22,728 bases of DNA from Phallusia fumigata (lineage: Eukaryota; Chordata; Ascidiacea; Phlebobranchia; Ascidiidae). The translations under genes and the position numbers were made by a program. A model generated the notes under the pieces. It was not told where the DNA came from and searched no databases. It saw only the letters and a list, made by a program, of their open reading frames with translations. Location: positions 1 through 22,728 of the forward strand of contig QXVZ01024702.1 of assembly GCA_008931825.1 (NCBI GenBank). The letters are read 5' to 3'. Of the stretch, positions 1-10,230 are shown piece after piece (within the stretch, counting starts at the first letter, position 1; each line of letters starts with the position of its first letter).

Positions 1-46
1 CAAATGGGAAAATAGAATTAATAAGCCCATGATCAACATTTTTCAG

Positions 47-2382
47 GAAGATGTTGGAATGCTTCAGTTGCATCAACGAATGGACACAACAATGAATCGT
101 TTCAGTGGGCTGTTGGTGTAACGAACGTTACAATCAACATTGAAATAACGTATCGTGACATTTATGATACATACGTGGAAATTCGCTGGTATAAAAATGA
201 AACATATACATTAGCACGTTGGAGTTTTGGCAGTATATGGGTGTCCAACTCATCACTAGTTGCTATCACAACTAAAACTGGATCTTCAAAAACCATTCTT
301 GGTGTCACTCTTCTAAAGCCGAATTTGTTTAATGGAAGTTCAATTCAGCTGTATGACTGGGGATGGTATTGCTGCTGTGGGGATACAAGTTACTTCACAC
401 CGAAAATTTCAATTGAACGTAAGAAAAATATACTGTATTGTGTTTTCAAACTATTATTAACCTTACCTCAAATAATCCCAGACTGTCCGGAGCCCAACAA
501 CGTGCAAACAGTCACTCCACTGAATAAGCAAGATCGGGTTTATGGAAGCAAAGTAACTGTCCAATGCTATAATTCAGTGTTTATTGAAAATTCGACTGTC
601 GTAGGACGTCAAACCATCTTAACCTGTAATAAGTTTGCTCAATGGGAAGGTCCAACACCGAAATGCTACAAAGGTAAAATACTCTAAAGTGAAACAAAAT
701 TATGTTTGCAACTATATTGACAGAACCTTCAGTAAACTAATCATTTGTTTCATATAAATGGGTTTGTTTATTGGAATAAAGACAACCACGCAGCGTTCTT
801 TGTAATTAAATCTTCTCTCCAGGCAAGGTTCTGGATTTGAACACTGCTCCAACGATACTGACCTACACACATGACACAACCGTGGTGATATTTTGCGACC
901 AATTCACTACGAATATGAACAACATTAGCATAACAATTGGCGGCCGCGCATTCAATGCAAAAACGGTCAGTTTTTAAACTTTTACCGAAATAACAAAACA
1001 AAAGCACATATTGAAATTGAGTTAATGGGTTAAAGGTTAAAATGACAAATATATCCTTTTTATTGTGTAGTTTGCATGGACCGAACTAACTTTGACTCAG
1101 ATGCATCATCAAAGTTTCGTGACGTGCCAACAAATATCACGTGACCAACAACATTCATCAGCCAGATCGGTTAAACTTAATATACAGTGTAAGTGGCAGG
1201 CGATTTATACTTTGTGGATCATGCAAAGTGATACTTTTCATATTACTGAATAGTTCCGCCTTCCATTCTTCCTCACACCACAATGTACTCCAGCCTAACT
1301 TTACATCAACCTGGTTATGCGGAATTCAAGTTCAATTCCAATCCAACTTTACAAGGAAATAAAGCAGTTACAGCATTTAGGCAAGGTATGTGTATGTGAT
1401 CGACAAAAGTTTAAGAAAAAAATATGATCAATTCTTTGCTGATAAACATAACAACAACGGGTTTAAACTAAACTTTGACCACTTTTGTTTAAGGGACACA
1501 AGTGCACAACATTTACTACGTTACCGATGGGATTAAAAATAGAATCGTTCTGCATTTTACAAATGTAAGTCATAGACATTATAAATGGTTCAATGATTTT
1601 CATAAGAAACAGAAACCTAAAACTGAACCTGCACAGGTTACAAATTTGGACTTTGGGGAGTATTTTATTGTTATTCGAACACCGGAGCCTTTCTCAGCGT
1701 CCCATGAAGTCAAAATGTTTATCACAGTTAACAAAGACCAATATATGAGTCATACAGTATCGGAAACTGACGTATGGAAATACACCACCATTACGCTTGC
1801 TGGGTTGCTGTGCGTATGCCTTGTAATTGCAGTGGCTCTAGCAATCGAACGAAGGAAAGATAGTCGAAGAACACCAAAACCTAAAGGTTGGTTTTGAGGC
1901 AAAAGCGAAGCTAAATAGTTATACATAATGTATACAAAAACTGTATGTCCTAATGTGGGTACAATGCATTTGTACCAAATTTACACGTATTTTTATGTGC
2001 AAATACAACACCTAATCAACACCCAAAATCTGTCCCAGAATGTTGTCGTATTGGTTACTGCTATTGTTTATTCTACTCGTTGTTTTTGTAAAACAGGGGA
2101 GTCAAAATCAACACACGCCGCTACTTCAAAAGTGGAAGCCGATTCTATCTCCCTTCAAAGGTGAATAAAGAGCTTCCGAGAATGTGTTTTTTATTTGTAA
2201 CTTACTCCAAGTAAAACTGAGTAAAACGGCGTTCATTTTTTTCAAAAAATTCATTGTGTTCATTTCGATTTAGCAGGGAATGTCAAGAACCTGTTGCTCT
2301 TCGTCCACCCAACACCCGACCATATGTGAACGCTGAAGCATCCAACAACATTGATGCCACTTATTATGAAATTCCTAAATAG
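47..2382 (+). CDS. Gene A: Ig-CCP-Ig-Ig transmembrane receptor, exons 2-10 (5' end outside window)
   Basis: Exons read from splice sites and frame: 47-418, 482-673, 823-965, 1071-1188, 1254-1385, 1494-1564, 1637-1886, 2097-2160, 2277-2382 (TAG). The signal-peptide exon lies left of the window. With a 73-bp exon 1 as in the other copies the frame closes to about 506 aa. Exon 2 encodes an Ig-like domain with WYKNET and a triple Cys. Exon 3 is a CCP domain (four Cys and one Trp, ending WEGPTPKC). Exons 4-5 form a second Ig-like domain with a Cys pair. Exons 6-8 form a Cys-less Ig-like domain with DFGEY, then a membrane helix (TTITLAGLLCVCLVIAVALA) and a basic ERRK stop. The tail has YVNA and YYEIP. 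Exons 2-3 closely match genes B, D and E, whereas exons 4-10 are strongly diverged, so the gene looks mosaic. Cell-surface recognition is inferred from architecture. Confidence 0.8.
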
Positions 2383-3394
2383 TGTCAACAAACACGTATC
2401 TGAGACAGTGCGACGATGTTCAACAATATTGATCAAATAAGGTTGCCAAGTCCGCCGGCGTGCCTGCTATACTCTTTTGCTTATTGGCAACAACGCTTGT
2501 TTTCAACCTAAAAGCTGCCGCCATTGGCGTAAACGTAACAATTTTCAACTACTCTTTTATCTCGGTACTCATTTCTTTGTTTTTTGTGATGGGCCAAGTC
2601 ACTTTATTTGCATCTGTTCACACCATTGTACATCGCAACTTTCGTCTCAAGACATGTGCGCCGGCCGAAAATGTTACAATCGAGGCAAATCTTACTACAT
2701 AGGCTAAACACACATGTAAACAGAGTACGGGTATAAATGGAACATAGATAATTATTTAAGTAAACTTGTCGAGATTCCAGGGGGAGGTAAGTACCCCCTC
2801 CTGCCCCTGCGTGCCGTGTGTCCATAGTTTCGTACACATTTAACGTTTAGTCTAACGCAAAAATGTCATGTAACAATAAAGATACTTGTGGCAATTAAAG
2901 CATCATTTTTAGACTGTTTTTTTTTTATCTCGGAACCTGTTTTATTATTACTTATTTTCGATTTTCGGTGACTTTTGACTGCGTTGTTAGAACTAAATTC
3001 ATGTAAAATAACACGCAAGATAAAACGTCTTGGTTAACGATTGCCTTCAAACATTAGCTCGTACCTTCACAAACATATGTGTACGTATAAGCTCGTTTAG
3101 ATGCAACACCAATATATAAACTTGAAGGGTGGATTTTATCGTATTGTCTTTCCATATATCATTTTAGTCAGTTTGAAAAGGATGCACATTCAGTACATTC
3201 ATTTTATCGGTTCCCACACAAAACTATAAGCTTTCATGACATCATTGTTACTGCAGCCATGCAATACATGCAAAGTTGTAGATTATTTGTAGGGTACCGT
3301 GAATATACGTACAGAACAGTATTCAGGTAATTTTGTGTGATTGTTTAATTTGTTTTTAAGAATTGGAGTTTATGGTCCAATCTACAAACTTTAA
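2383..3394. other. 3' flank of gene A, no gene seen
   Basis: AT-rich DNA following the gene A stop. The part to about 2880 is related to the flanks after the orphan tail exons (about 8916-9340 and 14930-15350), so it is an old 3' UTR block. The part near 3080-3220 resembles the DNA just upstream of the dead exon 4 pieces at 15410 and 19756. A hydrophobic 80-codon frame at 2460-2702 is not conserved in the related copies. Confidence 0.5.
2875..2880 (+). terminator. Possible polyadenylation signal of gene A
   Basis: AATAAA lies about 490 bp after the stop codon of gene A. Homologous flank after the orphan tail exons at about 9320 has a changed hexamer (AATAAC). The distance gives a plausible but unproven 3' UTR. 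Confidence 0.35.
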
Positions 3395-3862
3395 AGGGCT
3401 AGCAAGTCAGCTGCTGAGGATGTACTGTTAGGTTAAACACAGCAATGCACCACAATGTGTTGACCAAAAAACTGTCTATATTTCAACCGACTCGAAAATT
3501 GTTTAGTAATTCGACCCAGTTTGGGGGGCAGGTCGGGTAACAGAAGGGGTAATCGGGTAAACACAACAATTATTGCAATACAATGGCATGTAACNAGGTT
3601 AGCAAGTCAACTGATTGAGATTTAGGGTTAAACACAGCAACAAACACACAATGACACCTCATACAAACTGTCAAAATTTCGTCTCGGACTTGTTTTACAA
3701 TTTGACCCATTTTAGGTCGCTAGTGGGGAAACGGGGGGGCTATAAAGTAAAACACACCAATTATTGCACTACAATGACATGTTATACAAACTCTCAAAAT
3801 TTACCTAATCAGGACATTTAGTAATATCACACAGTTTAGGGGGCTAGTTGGGTAACAGCTTG
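3395..3862. repeat. Degenerate ~120-bp tandem repeat with an assembly N
   Basis: Units begin with TAAACACA-like starts at about 3434, 3557, 3629 and 3748. Each goes on with a CACAATG or TACAATG box, then an ACTGTCAAAATTT-like box, an ACCCAGTTT-like box and a G-rich GGGCTAG/GGGTAAC stretch. Spacings are about 123, 72 and 119 bp. The short unit contains the single N at 3595, so the array may be collapsed in the assembly. The last unit runs into the dead exon 4 piece. Confidence 0.65.
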
Positions 3863-4080
3863 GAAAATTACCTTGGACACAAGGTTAATACAATTTTGCT
3901 ATATTTTTTTGCTATATACTTGGTGAACAAGATTTTGTTGTTGTAACAACCCTAGCCCTAGTTTTGGTTAGTTCGCGTGGGTGTAAAATGGCACCGACGT
4001 CATCAGATCATGAGAGACTCGTGAAGTGCCAAACGTCACATGACCAACATCGACCAGATGACAGAACTGTCGAATTGAAC
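3845..4080 (+). pseudogene. Dead exon 4 end and exon 5 upstream of gene B
   Basis: The stretch 3845-3885 resembles the end of exon 4 of gene E. The stretch 3972-4080 resembles exon 5 (TTCGCGTGGGTG..., CGTCACATGACCAACA), preceded by an acceptor-like TTAG. In exon 5 frame it reads FAWV then TAA, and it is 3 bp short at the conserved Cys codon. It is a remnant of an earlier receptor copy lying about 300 bp before the gene B start codon. Confidence 0.65.
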
Positions 4081-4169
4081 TTGGCAAGGCATTAGCTGAC
4101 CAAAAAGGGAACTTGTAACATTTGTGGTATACGCGACGTACAGTAGTGAAACAGGTCGTGGTTCAAAAT

Positions 4170-4303
4170 TTCGTATGTCTTGTGCACTCACGTCAAACCT
4201 GTTTAGTGTAGGAGAATTGCAAACCTTGTATTAGTATATTGCACCTCATCAGCAGTCAGCTGTTTACTGAGTGTCTGGTAAAGGAAAATTTGAAAACTGC
4301 TAA
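4170..4303 (+). promoter_or_regulatory. Gene B promoter region
   Basis: A block conserved upstream of B, D and E holds GGAGAATTGCAAACCTTG (4211-4228) and a TATA-like TATATT (4235-4240), then GCACCTCA and CAGCAGTCA, about 65 bp before the ATG. The 12-bp-spaced inverted repeat seen in D and E is degraded here. Promoter function is inferred from position and conservation. Confidence 0.5.
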
Positions 4304-7028
4304 ATGTTTTCATTTCAATCTCAGTGGACTGTAATGGGCTTGGTATGTTTTGCGGTATTCACAGGCGCATGTGCAGGTAAGAAAATTTTGTGATTTGGTA
4401 GACTTCGATACGTAAAAAAAAACAAAAAATAAAAAAAATTAAAAATGCTTGCCTTTTTTAGGAAAATGTTGGAATGCTTCAGTCGCATCAACAAATGGAT
4501 ACAACAATGAGTCGTTTCAATGGGCAGTTGGTGTAACGAATGTTACAATCAACATTGAATTAACATATCGTTCCATACACGATATATTCATAAACATTCG
4601 ATGGTATAAAAATGAAACATACAGATTAGCCATCGTGCATTATGGCAGTATATTGGTGTCCAACACATCACTAGTCGCAATCACAACCAAATCTAAGTCT
4701 TCAAAAAACATTCATCTTGAAGTCACACTTCTAATGCCGAATTCGTTTAATGGAAGTTCAATTCAGCTATATGACCCGGGTTGGTCCTGCTGTTGTGGGG
4801 AGTACGCAAGTTACTTCACACCGAAAATTTCAATTCAACGTAAGCAAAACATACTGTATTATGTTTACGAATAATTAAACTCACTCCAAATATTGCCAGA
4901 CTGTCCGGAGCTCAAAAACGTGCAAACAGTCACTCCACTGAATCAGCAAGAGCGGGTTTTTGGAAGCAAAGTAACTGTCCAATGCTATAATTCAGTGTTT
5001 ATTAAAAATTCGGCTGTCGTAGGACGTCAAGACGTCTTAACCTGTAATAAGTTTGCTCAATGGGATGGTCCATCACCAAAATGTTACAAAGGTAAAACAT
5101 ATGAAATTTCCAATTTGAAGCGAAAAATTTGGTTTTGATAAAGACAATGATGTTGAACATTACCATGTATTCACAATATTAAATGAAATAATTGTTATTC
5201 ATACAGGTCGCGTTATTGATTTAAATAATGCTGCTGGCGTACAAACCTTCAAGCAAAACACACGTCTATTGTTATTCTGCGACCAGTTCGATGCAGACAT
5301 GGACAACATCAGTATAACATTAGAAAACAAAACATACGTTGGAAATAAGGTAAAGTTGGTAGTGTAACTTTTAGTACTTTGTAACCGTGCAAGTTGATGC
5401 GGCAATTCTAAACTGTTTTTGTGTTGTACAGTTTGCATGGGCCAAACTCAAGCTGACGCACTTGGACCACAGTCAGCTGGTGACGTGTCACCAAACGTCA
5501 CATGACCAACACCGATCAGGAAGTAGATCCGTTAAACTCAACGTACAATGTTAGTTGGAGGCAGGAACTACAGTTTAACTTCAATCCAAATTAAAAAGCA
5601 AAACAAGAAAACAACAAACTGACTTTACAAACGTTTGATCCAATTTGGCATTGTCTGCGTCGGCAGTTTTTACTCGGGGCCATAACTTTTGCCACTAATT
5701 TAAAGTAGGATATTTTTCGATCTTGCTCTGCATGAAGCTGACCGGCTTCGATATTCAAACCATAGAATAAAACTATCTGGATTAACTTAAGTAACTTTTG
5801 TCAACCTTTTTATTGTAGTTCCGCCTCTAATTCGTCCCAACACAACGGTGCATTCAAGTATAACTTTGCAACAAAGCGACTATGTGGAATTTGTATTCAA
5901 GTCCAACCCTACTTTGTCAGGGCACAGTGCAGTAACGGCTTTCAAGCAAGGTAAGTATTAGTAAAACAGCTTGAACTTGATGACAAATTGTAGTGGGTGG
6001 AAAGGCTGCTTGAAACAGCTTAACTTGTGAATTGCATACGCAGTTATAGAACAACAGGCACCGCAGCATCTTACGCTGTGAATCTAACAAACTAATATTT
6101 CCGTTTGTAGGCAAAGAAGTTGACAACATCTACTACGTCACTGATAACATCGAAAACAAAGTGGTTCTTCATTTCACAAACGTAAGTCACAGCGATGCAC
6201 AGCATACCTTTGTCAGCTTAATAACTGCAAACAAACATTGCAGGTTACCAAATCCGACCTTGGCGCATATTTGGTCGTTATAAAGTCATCGGCAATGTTT
6301 GCAACAACCCATGAAGTTACAGTAATCGTCACAGAGAATAATGTGAAAGCTGCTTTAATGTCTTCCACTGTCATTGCACTCACTGTTGTGCTGTGTTTAG
6401 CTTGTGTGATTGCATTGCTTCTTGCTGCTAAGTTGGGAAGAATTTACTGCGTCAGCGACAATGGTAAGAGCAAGGGTTTAACATTTTCTATGACTATTTA
6501 TTTAAACTACGAGAAGACACCAAATATCTGGATAGCATAACTAACATACCTTACATGACTAAATGTGTAATTTCCGATATACTACACAATCACCAACTGC
6601 GGGAAGTTTTGAAAAACAACTGGAAGTAGTTAAACATTTACAAATAAAAAATAACAAGCCAATAATATTTAAGGTAAAGGAGATAATGTGACTGCTCGAT
6701 ACTGTGCTGCACCAAGCAAGAATCCACCTCACGTTTCTGGACAAAGGTAAATTTTAACGTTGTTCTTTGGCATACAAAACGTAAACATTCTATACCATAC
6801 ACTTTATATTTGTCTGCTGAACTCCCAAAAATAAACGATTTATTTTTAAACTATAGATTCCGTGCCTAGAACCCAACAGACTTTTTATTTTATTTTGCTA
6901 GAGCAAACCAAGAGGGTAATTCCCATTGGCAGCGATCAGCAAACAACAGCCGATACGTGAACGTAACACCACCCAGCGGTGTAGAAAGTCAAATCTATGA
7001 AATACCTGTCATAACCGGACCGAAGTGA
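4304..7028 (+). CDS. Gene B: complete Ig-CCP-Ig-Ig transmembrane receptor, 10 exons
   Basis: Exons: 4304-4376, 4462-4839, 4900-5091, 5207-5349, 5432-5549, 5819-5950, 6111-6181, 6244-6463, 6674-6746, 6902-7028 (TGA). They join to 1527 bp, 508 aa, with no internal stop. The start is the ATG of the signal peptide (MFSFQSQW, hydrophobic core, ends GACA-G); the same ATG is conserved in D and E. Domains: Ig-like 1 about 25-150 (W72, Cys134-136), CCP 151-215 (Cys152, 179, 199, 212; Trp205), Ig-like 2 about 216-301 (Cys239/Cys281, Trp265), Cys-less Ig-like 3 about 303-398 (D374-x-G-x-Y378), membrane helix about 408-430, tail 432-508 with Y437, Y452, Y485 (YVNV) and Y499 (YEIP). Many N-glycosylation sequons lie in the ectodomain. 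This is the best intact copy. The exon 5 donor (GTTAGT) is weaker than in D. The exon 9 acceptor could be 6 bp further in without changing frame. Confidence 0.88.
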
Positions 7029-8490
7029 TACAGTATTGGTTATCTATAAAACCAGATAAATTATACCGGAAACAGTGTGCACTGTCTGCAGCTCACAAAT
7101 TCATATTGGCTTTTTCCTATTGTAGGACTGACTAAAATTAATGTCCGTCTCCCACGTGTGTTTTATCCGGCTTGTGATGTTGTTTGCAATTGCAATTTGT
7201 CGCCGCTGTAAGTATTTTCTGTGTGCCGCGCGCTTGGCATTTTAGGTCTACGTCTTAGACCTGGCAATGGTTTTGATGGCAAATCATTAAAATTGACCAT
7301 TTGGACTTTATTACGGTAAACGTACCAATAGCTTTATGATAGAACCTTGCTCAAATGAGAACAAAAGGTAAAATAATTTCTAAAATATGAACGAACAGTA
7401 AAATAATTTATAAAGCATAGGGTTTGTTCATGCTGTCATTGTATTGTTGTTAATACTGTGTTTTCGCGTATAACGTACACTTTTCAACACTTTCATTTTT
7501 CATCTATCTTTTTGTTTCCTTTTTAATGTAATTAAAAAATTATTCAAATAGCCATAAGGCTACAATAAGACAAACATAGGTCCTTTGCCAGCCGGAATAC
7601 TGGTGTAAAGCTGTTAAATGTCGGTTTCAAGTTTTTGTGTACCCATGAAAACGGAAAGTGGCCCGGTGTTACTGTTTCTCAGCATGTAAATGTCTTGAAC
7701 AGAATACTGTTTATCGAAGTTTCAATTACGTGTTTTTTTGCATTTGATAAATGATGACTAACCTGAAGTTGTACTATTGACTGGCGATTGATTTTTGAGT
7801 GATGTGATGTTTGTTTTACAATTATTAGAGCCGCCCTGTTACAAACCGAAAAGTTGTTTAGTACACAAAGAATAATATGAATTGTAGTCTGCAAGACTGA
7901 TTTGTGGGAAAGTTTGCATGTTACATTTTTGCTGTCTGGATTGACACTTTCAGTGCCCCGATCATTTTGTTCCGGCGCCCTCGTTTCGTTCCGATATTTC
8001 ATCCGGTTCCGAAGGTCTTGTTCCGTTCCGACACTCTTATTTCGTAGGTACAGTCCCATTTATTTCATGCCAAAAATCAATTCCGAAAATTAGTATCAAT
8101 CTTGTTCTTTCGTTCCGTTCATTCGTGAATAAAGCTCTGATCCGACCGAACCGTTTATCCAGCAATATGTAAATTAGTATTATCCAATTTCGGGCGTTCA
8201 GGTCATACAGAAATGATGTCGCATCAGTTTGTGTTGTAAGTTTATTCAAACGATCGCTGCGTATAATCCCCTAACTTCATATTGGCGGACTAAAAACCTG
8301 ATACATATGTTTCGTGTTAACAACGTTTTGTAATGTACAAAATGGTTCGATGTTCTTTATTTAATGTGGAAAATGATATGACATAAAGGCCCTGTGAATG
8401 CAACGTTACTAATACAGTATGAACATAACTATCATTAAAAATACACTGACCCCAAATAGTTCCGAAAAGAGGCATGTGATGTCATAAGTT
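7029..8490. repeat. Spacer after gene B, duplicated after gene C
   Basis: No gene seen. This non-coding DNA is almost identical to 13054-14513 and more distantly related to 18995-19755. It holds a small hairpin (7244-7262, AGGTCTA and TTAGACCT arms) and a stretch rich in GTTCCG at about 7960-8140. An antisense frame of 126 codons (7679-8059) falls in that stretch but resembles nothing recognisable. Confidence 0.75.
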
Positions 8491-8915
8491 AAAACTGTAT
8501 GCCCTAATGTGTGAACATGGCATTAGTAGCAAAACTTCTGTCAAAAATATTTTCCCGAATTTTTTTTGTCGTATTGACTGTTGCTATTGTTTTTTCTACT
8601 CGTGCTGTTCGTAAAACAGGGAATTCGAAACCAAAACACGGCGTTACTTTCAAAGTGGAAGCCGATTTTATCTGCCTCGAAAGGTAAATTAAGAGCTACC
8701 AAGAATGTTTTTCCTTGATTATAACTTACCCCAAGGTTAAAAACACAAGTTGAACTCAGTAAAAAGCGTCCATTTTCTTCAAAAATCCATTGTGTTCATT
8801 CCAACTTCAGGTTATAAACCTGTTGCTCTTCGTCCACCCAACACCAGACCATATGCGAACGTTGAAACATCCAACAACATTGATGCCACTTAATTATTAT
8901 GAAATTCCTAAATAG
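8490..8915 (+). pseudogene. Orphan A-type tail exons 9 and 10 after gene B
   Basis: DNA from about 8490 matches gene A from intron 8 onward. Exon 9 copy is 8620-8683 (64 bp as in A, both splice sites kept). Exon 10 copy is 8811-8915 with the RPPNTRP-YANVE-SNNIDAT match. Exon 10 is 5 bp short at its start, so normal splicing reads TTA TAA at once; a 4-bp insertion also makes a stop at 8891-8893 just before the YEIP codons. No exon 8 or membrane helix lies next to it, so it is a truncated relic or a failed alternative tail for gene B. Confidence 0.75.
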
Positions 8916-10230
8916 AGTCACCAAACACGTTTCTGAGAAAGTGCAACGATGTTCGAGATTAATCATCAGTCAAGTTTGCTAAAAAGGTGTTGGGATTCAC
9001 ACGGATTTGTTCATTTTGTCGAAAGTGTCACAACATACCAAATCCGCCGAAGACCTGCCTGTTATAATCCGATTTCGCTTATTGGCATCAACTTTTGTTT
9101 TCGACTTTAAAGGTGCTGACATTGACGTAGACGTAGAAAAAACAAACAAGTCTTTTCACCTGGTACCCATGTGTTCTTATGCTTTTCTTGTTGGTTTTTC
9201 TTAGACCAGGTGATTTTATTTCCAGTTTTTGTGCACATTGTTAAGTATGTCCACTTTTCTCTAAAGGTATTTTTCCAGTGCTGTTCATGTAGTTAAACGT
9301 TCAGACCTACACAACAATGTAATGTAACAATAACGGTACTTGATAGCAATTAATCGATTTTTTCTTGGAATAAACTTTTATAGATTATATAATATCAAAG
9401 CATGGAAAAGAAAATGTTTGTGAATATATTTACCTATAAACACTAACGCATACATTCAGGTTTCTATTATGACATAGAAACATCTTTGCGGTGGACGCAA
9501 TCCACCGGCATGGAGGATTCCAGGTTTATCCAGCACAAGATATTGGTCGCTTTTTGCGTGCTGCAGCGAATGACTGTGATTGAAATTCAATTATGTGTTT
9601 TGGTGATTTGTCTATTTCAATAAGTTGGGCCTGTCGATACTTTCTAGCACTGAATCCGGTAAAAAAATAGGTTCTTCTGGAAAAAAAAAGCTATTGTTGC
9701 AACAAAATCCTAATGTATCCAAAAAGTCCATGGGAGTTACGTATTGGAGAAAAGCTTTGGTGCGAGCCATGTTGTTACGTGGGTAAGACAATATTTGTCG
9801 TCATGAGTTCAATTGGTTGACAACAAATGTCAAGTTAACATTCCGCACGACCTACGCGAAACCTGTTGGGTGTATGGGCGAATTGCAAACATTGTCTTTG
9901 CTATCGCTTTTTAATGCCGAGATTTAGTGTTATTTAGTTGTGTTATTATCAAATACTAAAAAAAGAGAAAAAAAGACCGACATGAATGTATCAATGTCAA
10001 TTGAAAAACAATAAACACTTTTTTGGAATAAGCACATAAGCAATAAGGGTGGCTGCCAACATAGTAAGAAGCAATTTTTGTACAATGTGGTGGATTACTA
10101 AACGGTTATAGGTAGCACTTACGTGCTGAGCGAAGGCTATCGTGACATTAGCTTCTGCAATACCAAATGTTTTTTTGTGACTCAGTACAGTTGGTGGCCA
10201 AAAATAACGTGTTAAAAATCCGAAACTGCA
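8916..10230. other. Intergenic DNA before gene C, mostly unassigned
   Basis: The part 8916-9340 is related to the 3' flank of gene A. From 9340 to about 9840 I see no gene or repeat, apart from a perfect small hairpin at 9490-9506 (GGTGGA, CGCAA, TCCACC). At 9850-9896 there is a promoter-like block like that before the receptor genes. Confidence 0.5.
9850..9896 (+). promoter_or_regulatory. Promoter-like block without its gene
   Basis: ACGCGAAACCTGTT, then GAATTGCAAACATTG, matches the proximal promoter block of genes B, D and E, yet no signal-peptide exon follows. It lies about 390 bp before the real gene C promoter copy at 10239, so it is probably a leftover of an earlier copy. Confidence 0.4.

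Noticed and set aside
2460..2702. Hydrophobic 80-codon frame that could be a small membrane protein
   Set aside because: The related DNA at 9040-9200 and 15020-15200 does not keep the frame, so it is 3' flank sequence.
5917..6129. Antisense frame repeated at 11945-12157 and 17817-18080
   Set aside because: It is the reverse of exon 6, intron 6 and exon 7; conservation is explained by the receptor exons.
6902..7028. Classical ITAM in the tail
   Set aside because: Spacing fits, but the residues at +3 are Val/Ala and Pro instead of Leu/Ile, so the ITAM name is not supported.
7679..8059. Antisense 126-codon frame, partly repeated at 13817-14083
   Set aside because: It lies in nearly identical duplicated spacer, has no domain I recognise, and is shortened in the second copy by base changes.
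9490..9506. Hairpin GGTGGA-CGCAA-TCCACC as part of a tRNA or histone stem
   Set aside because: The surrounding bases give no cloverleaf or histone 3' stem-loop consensus.
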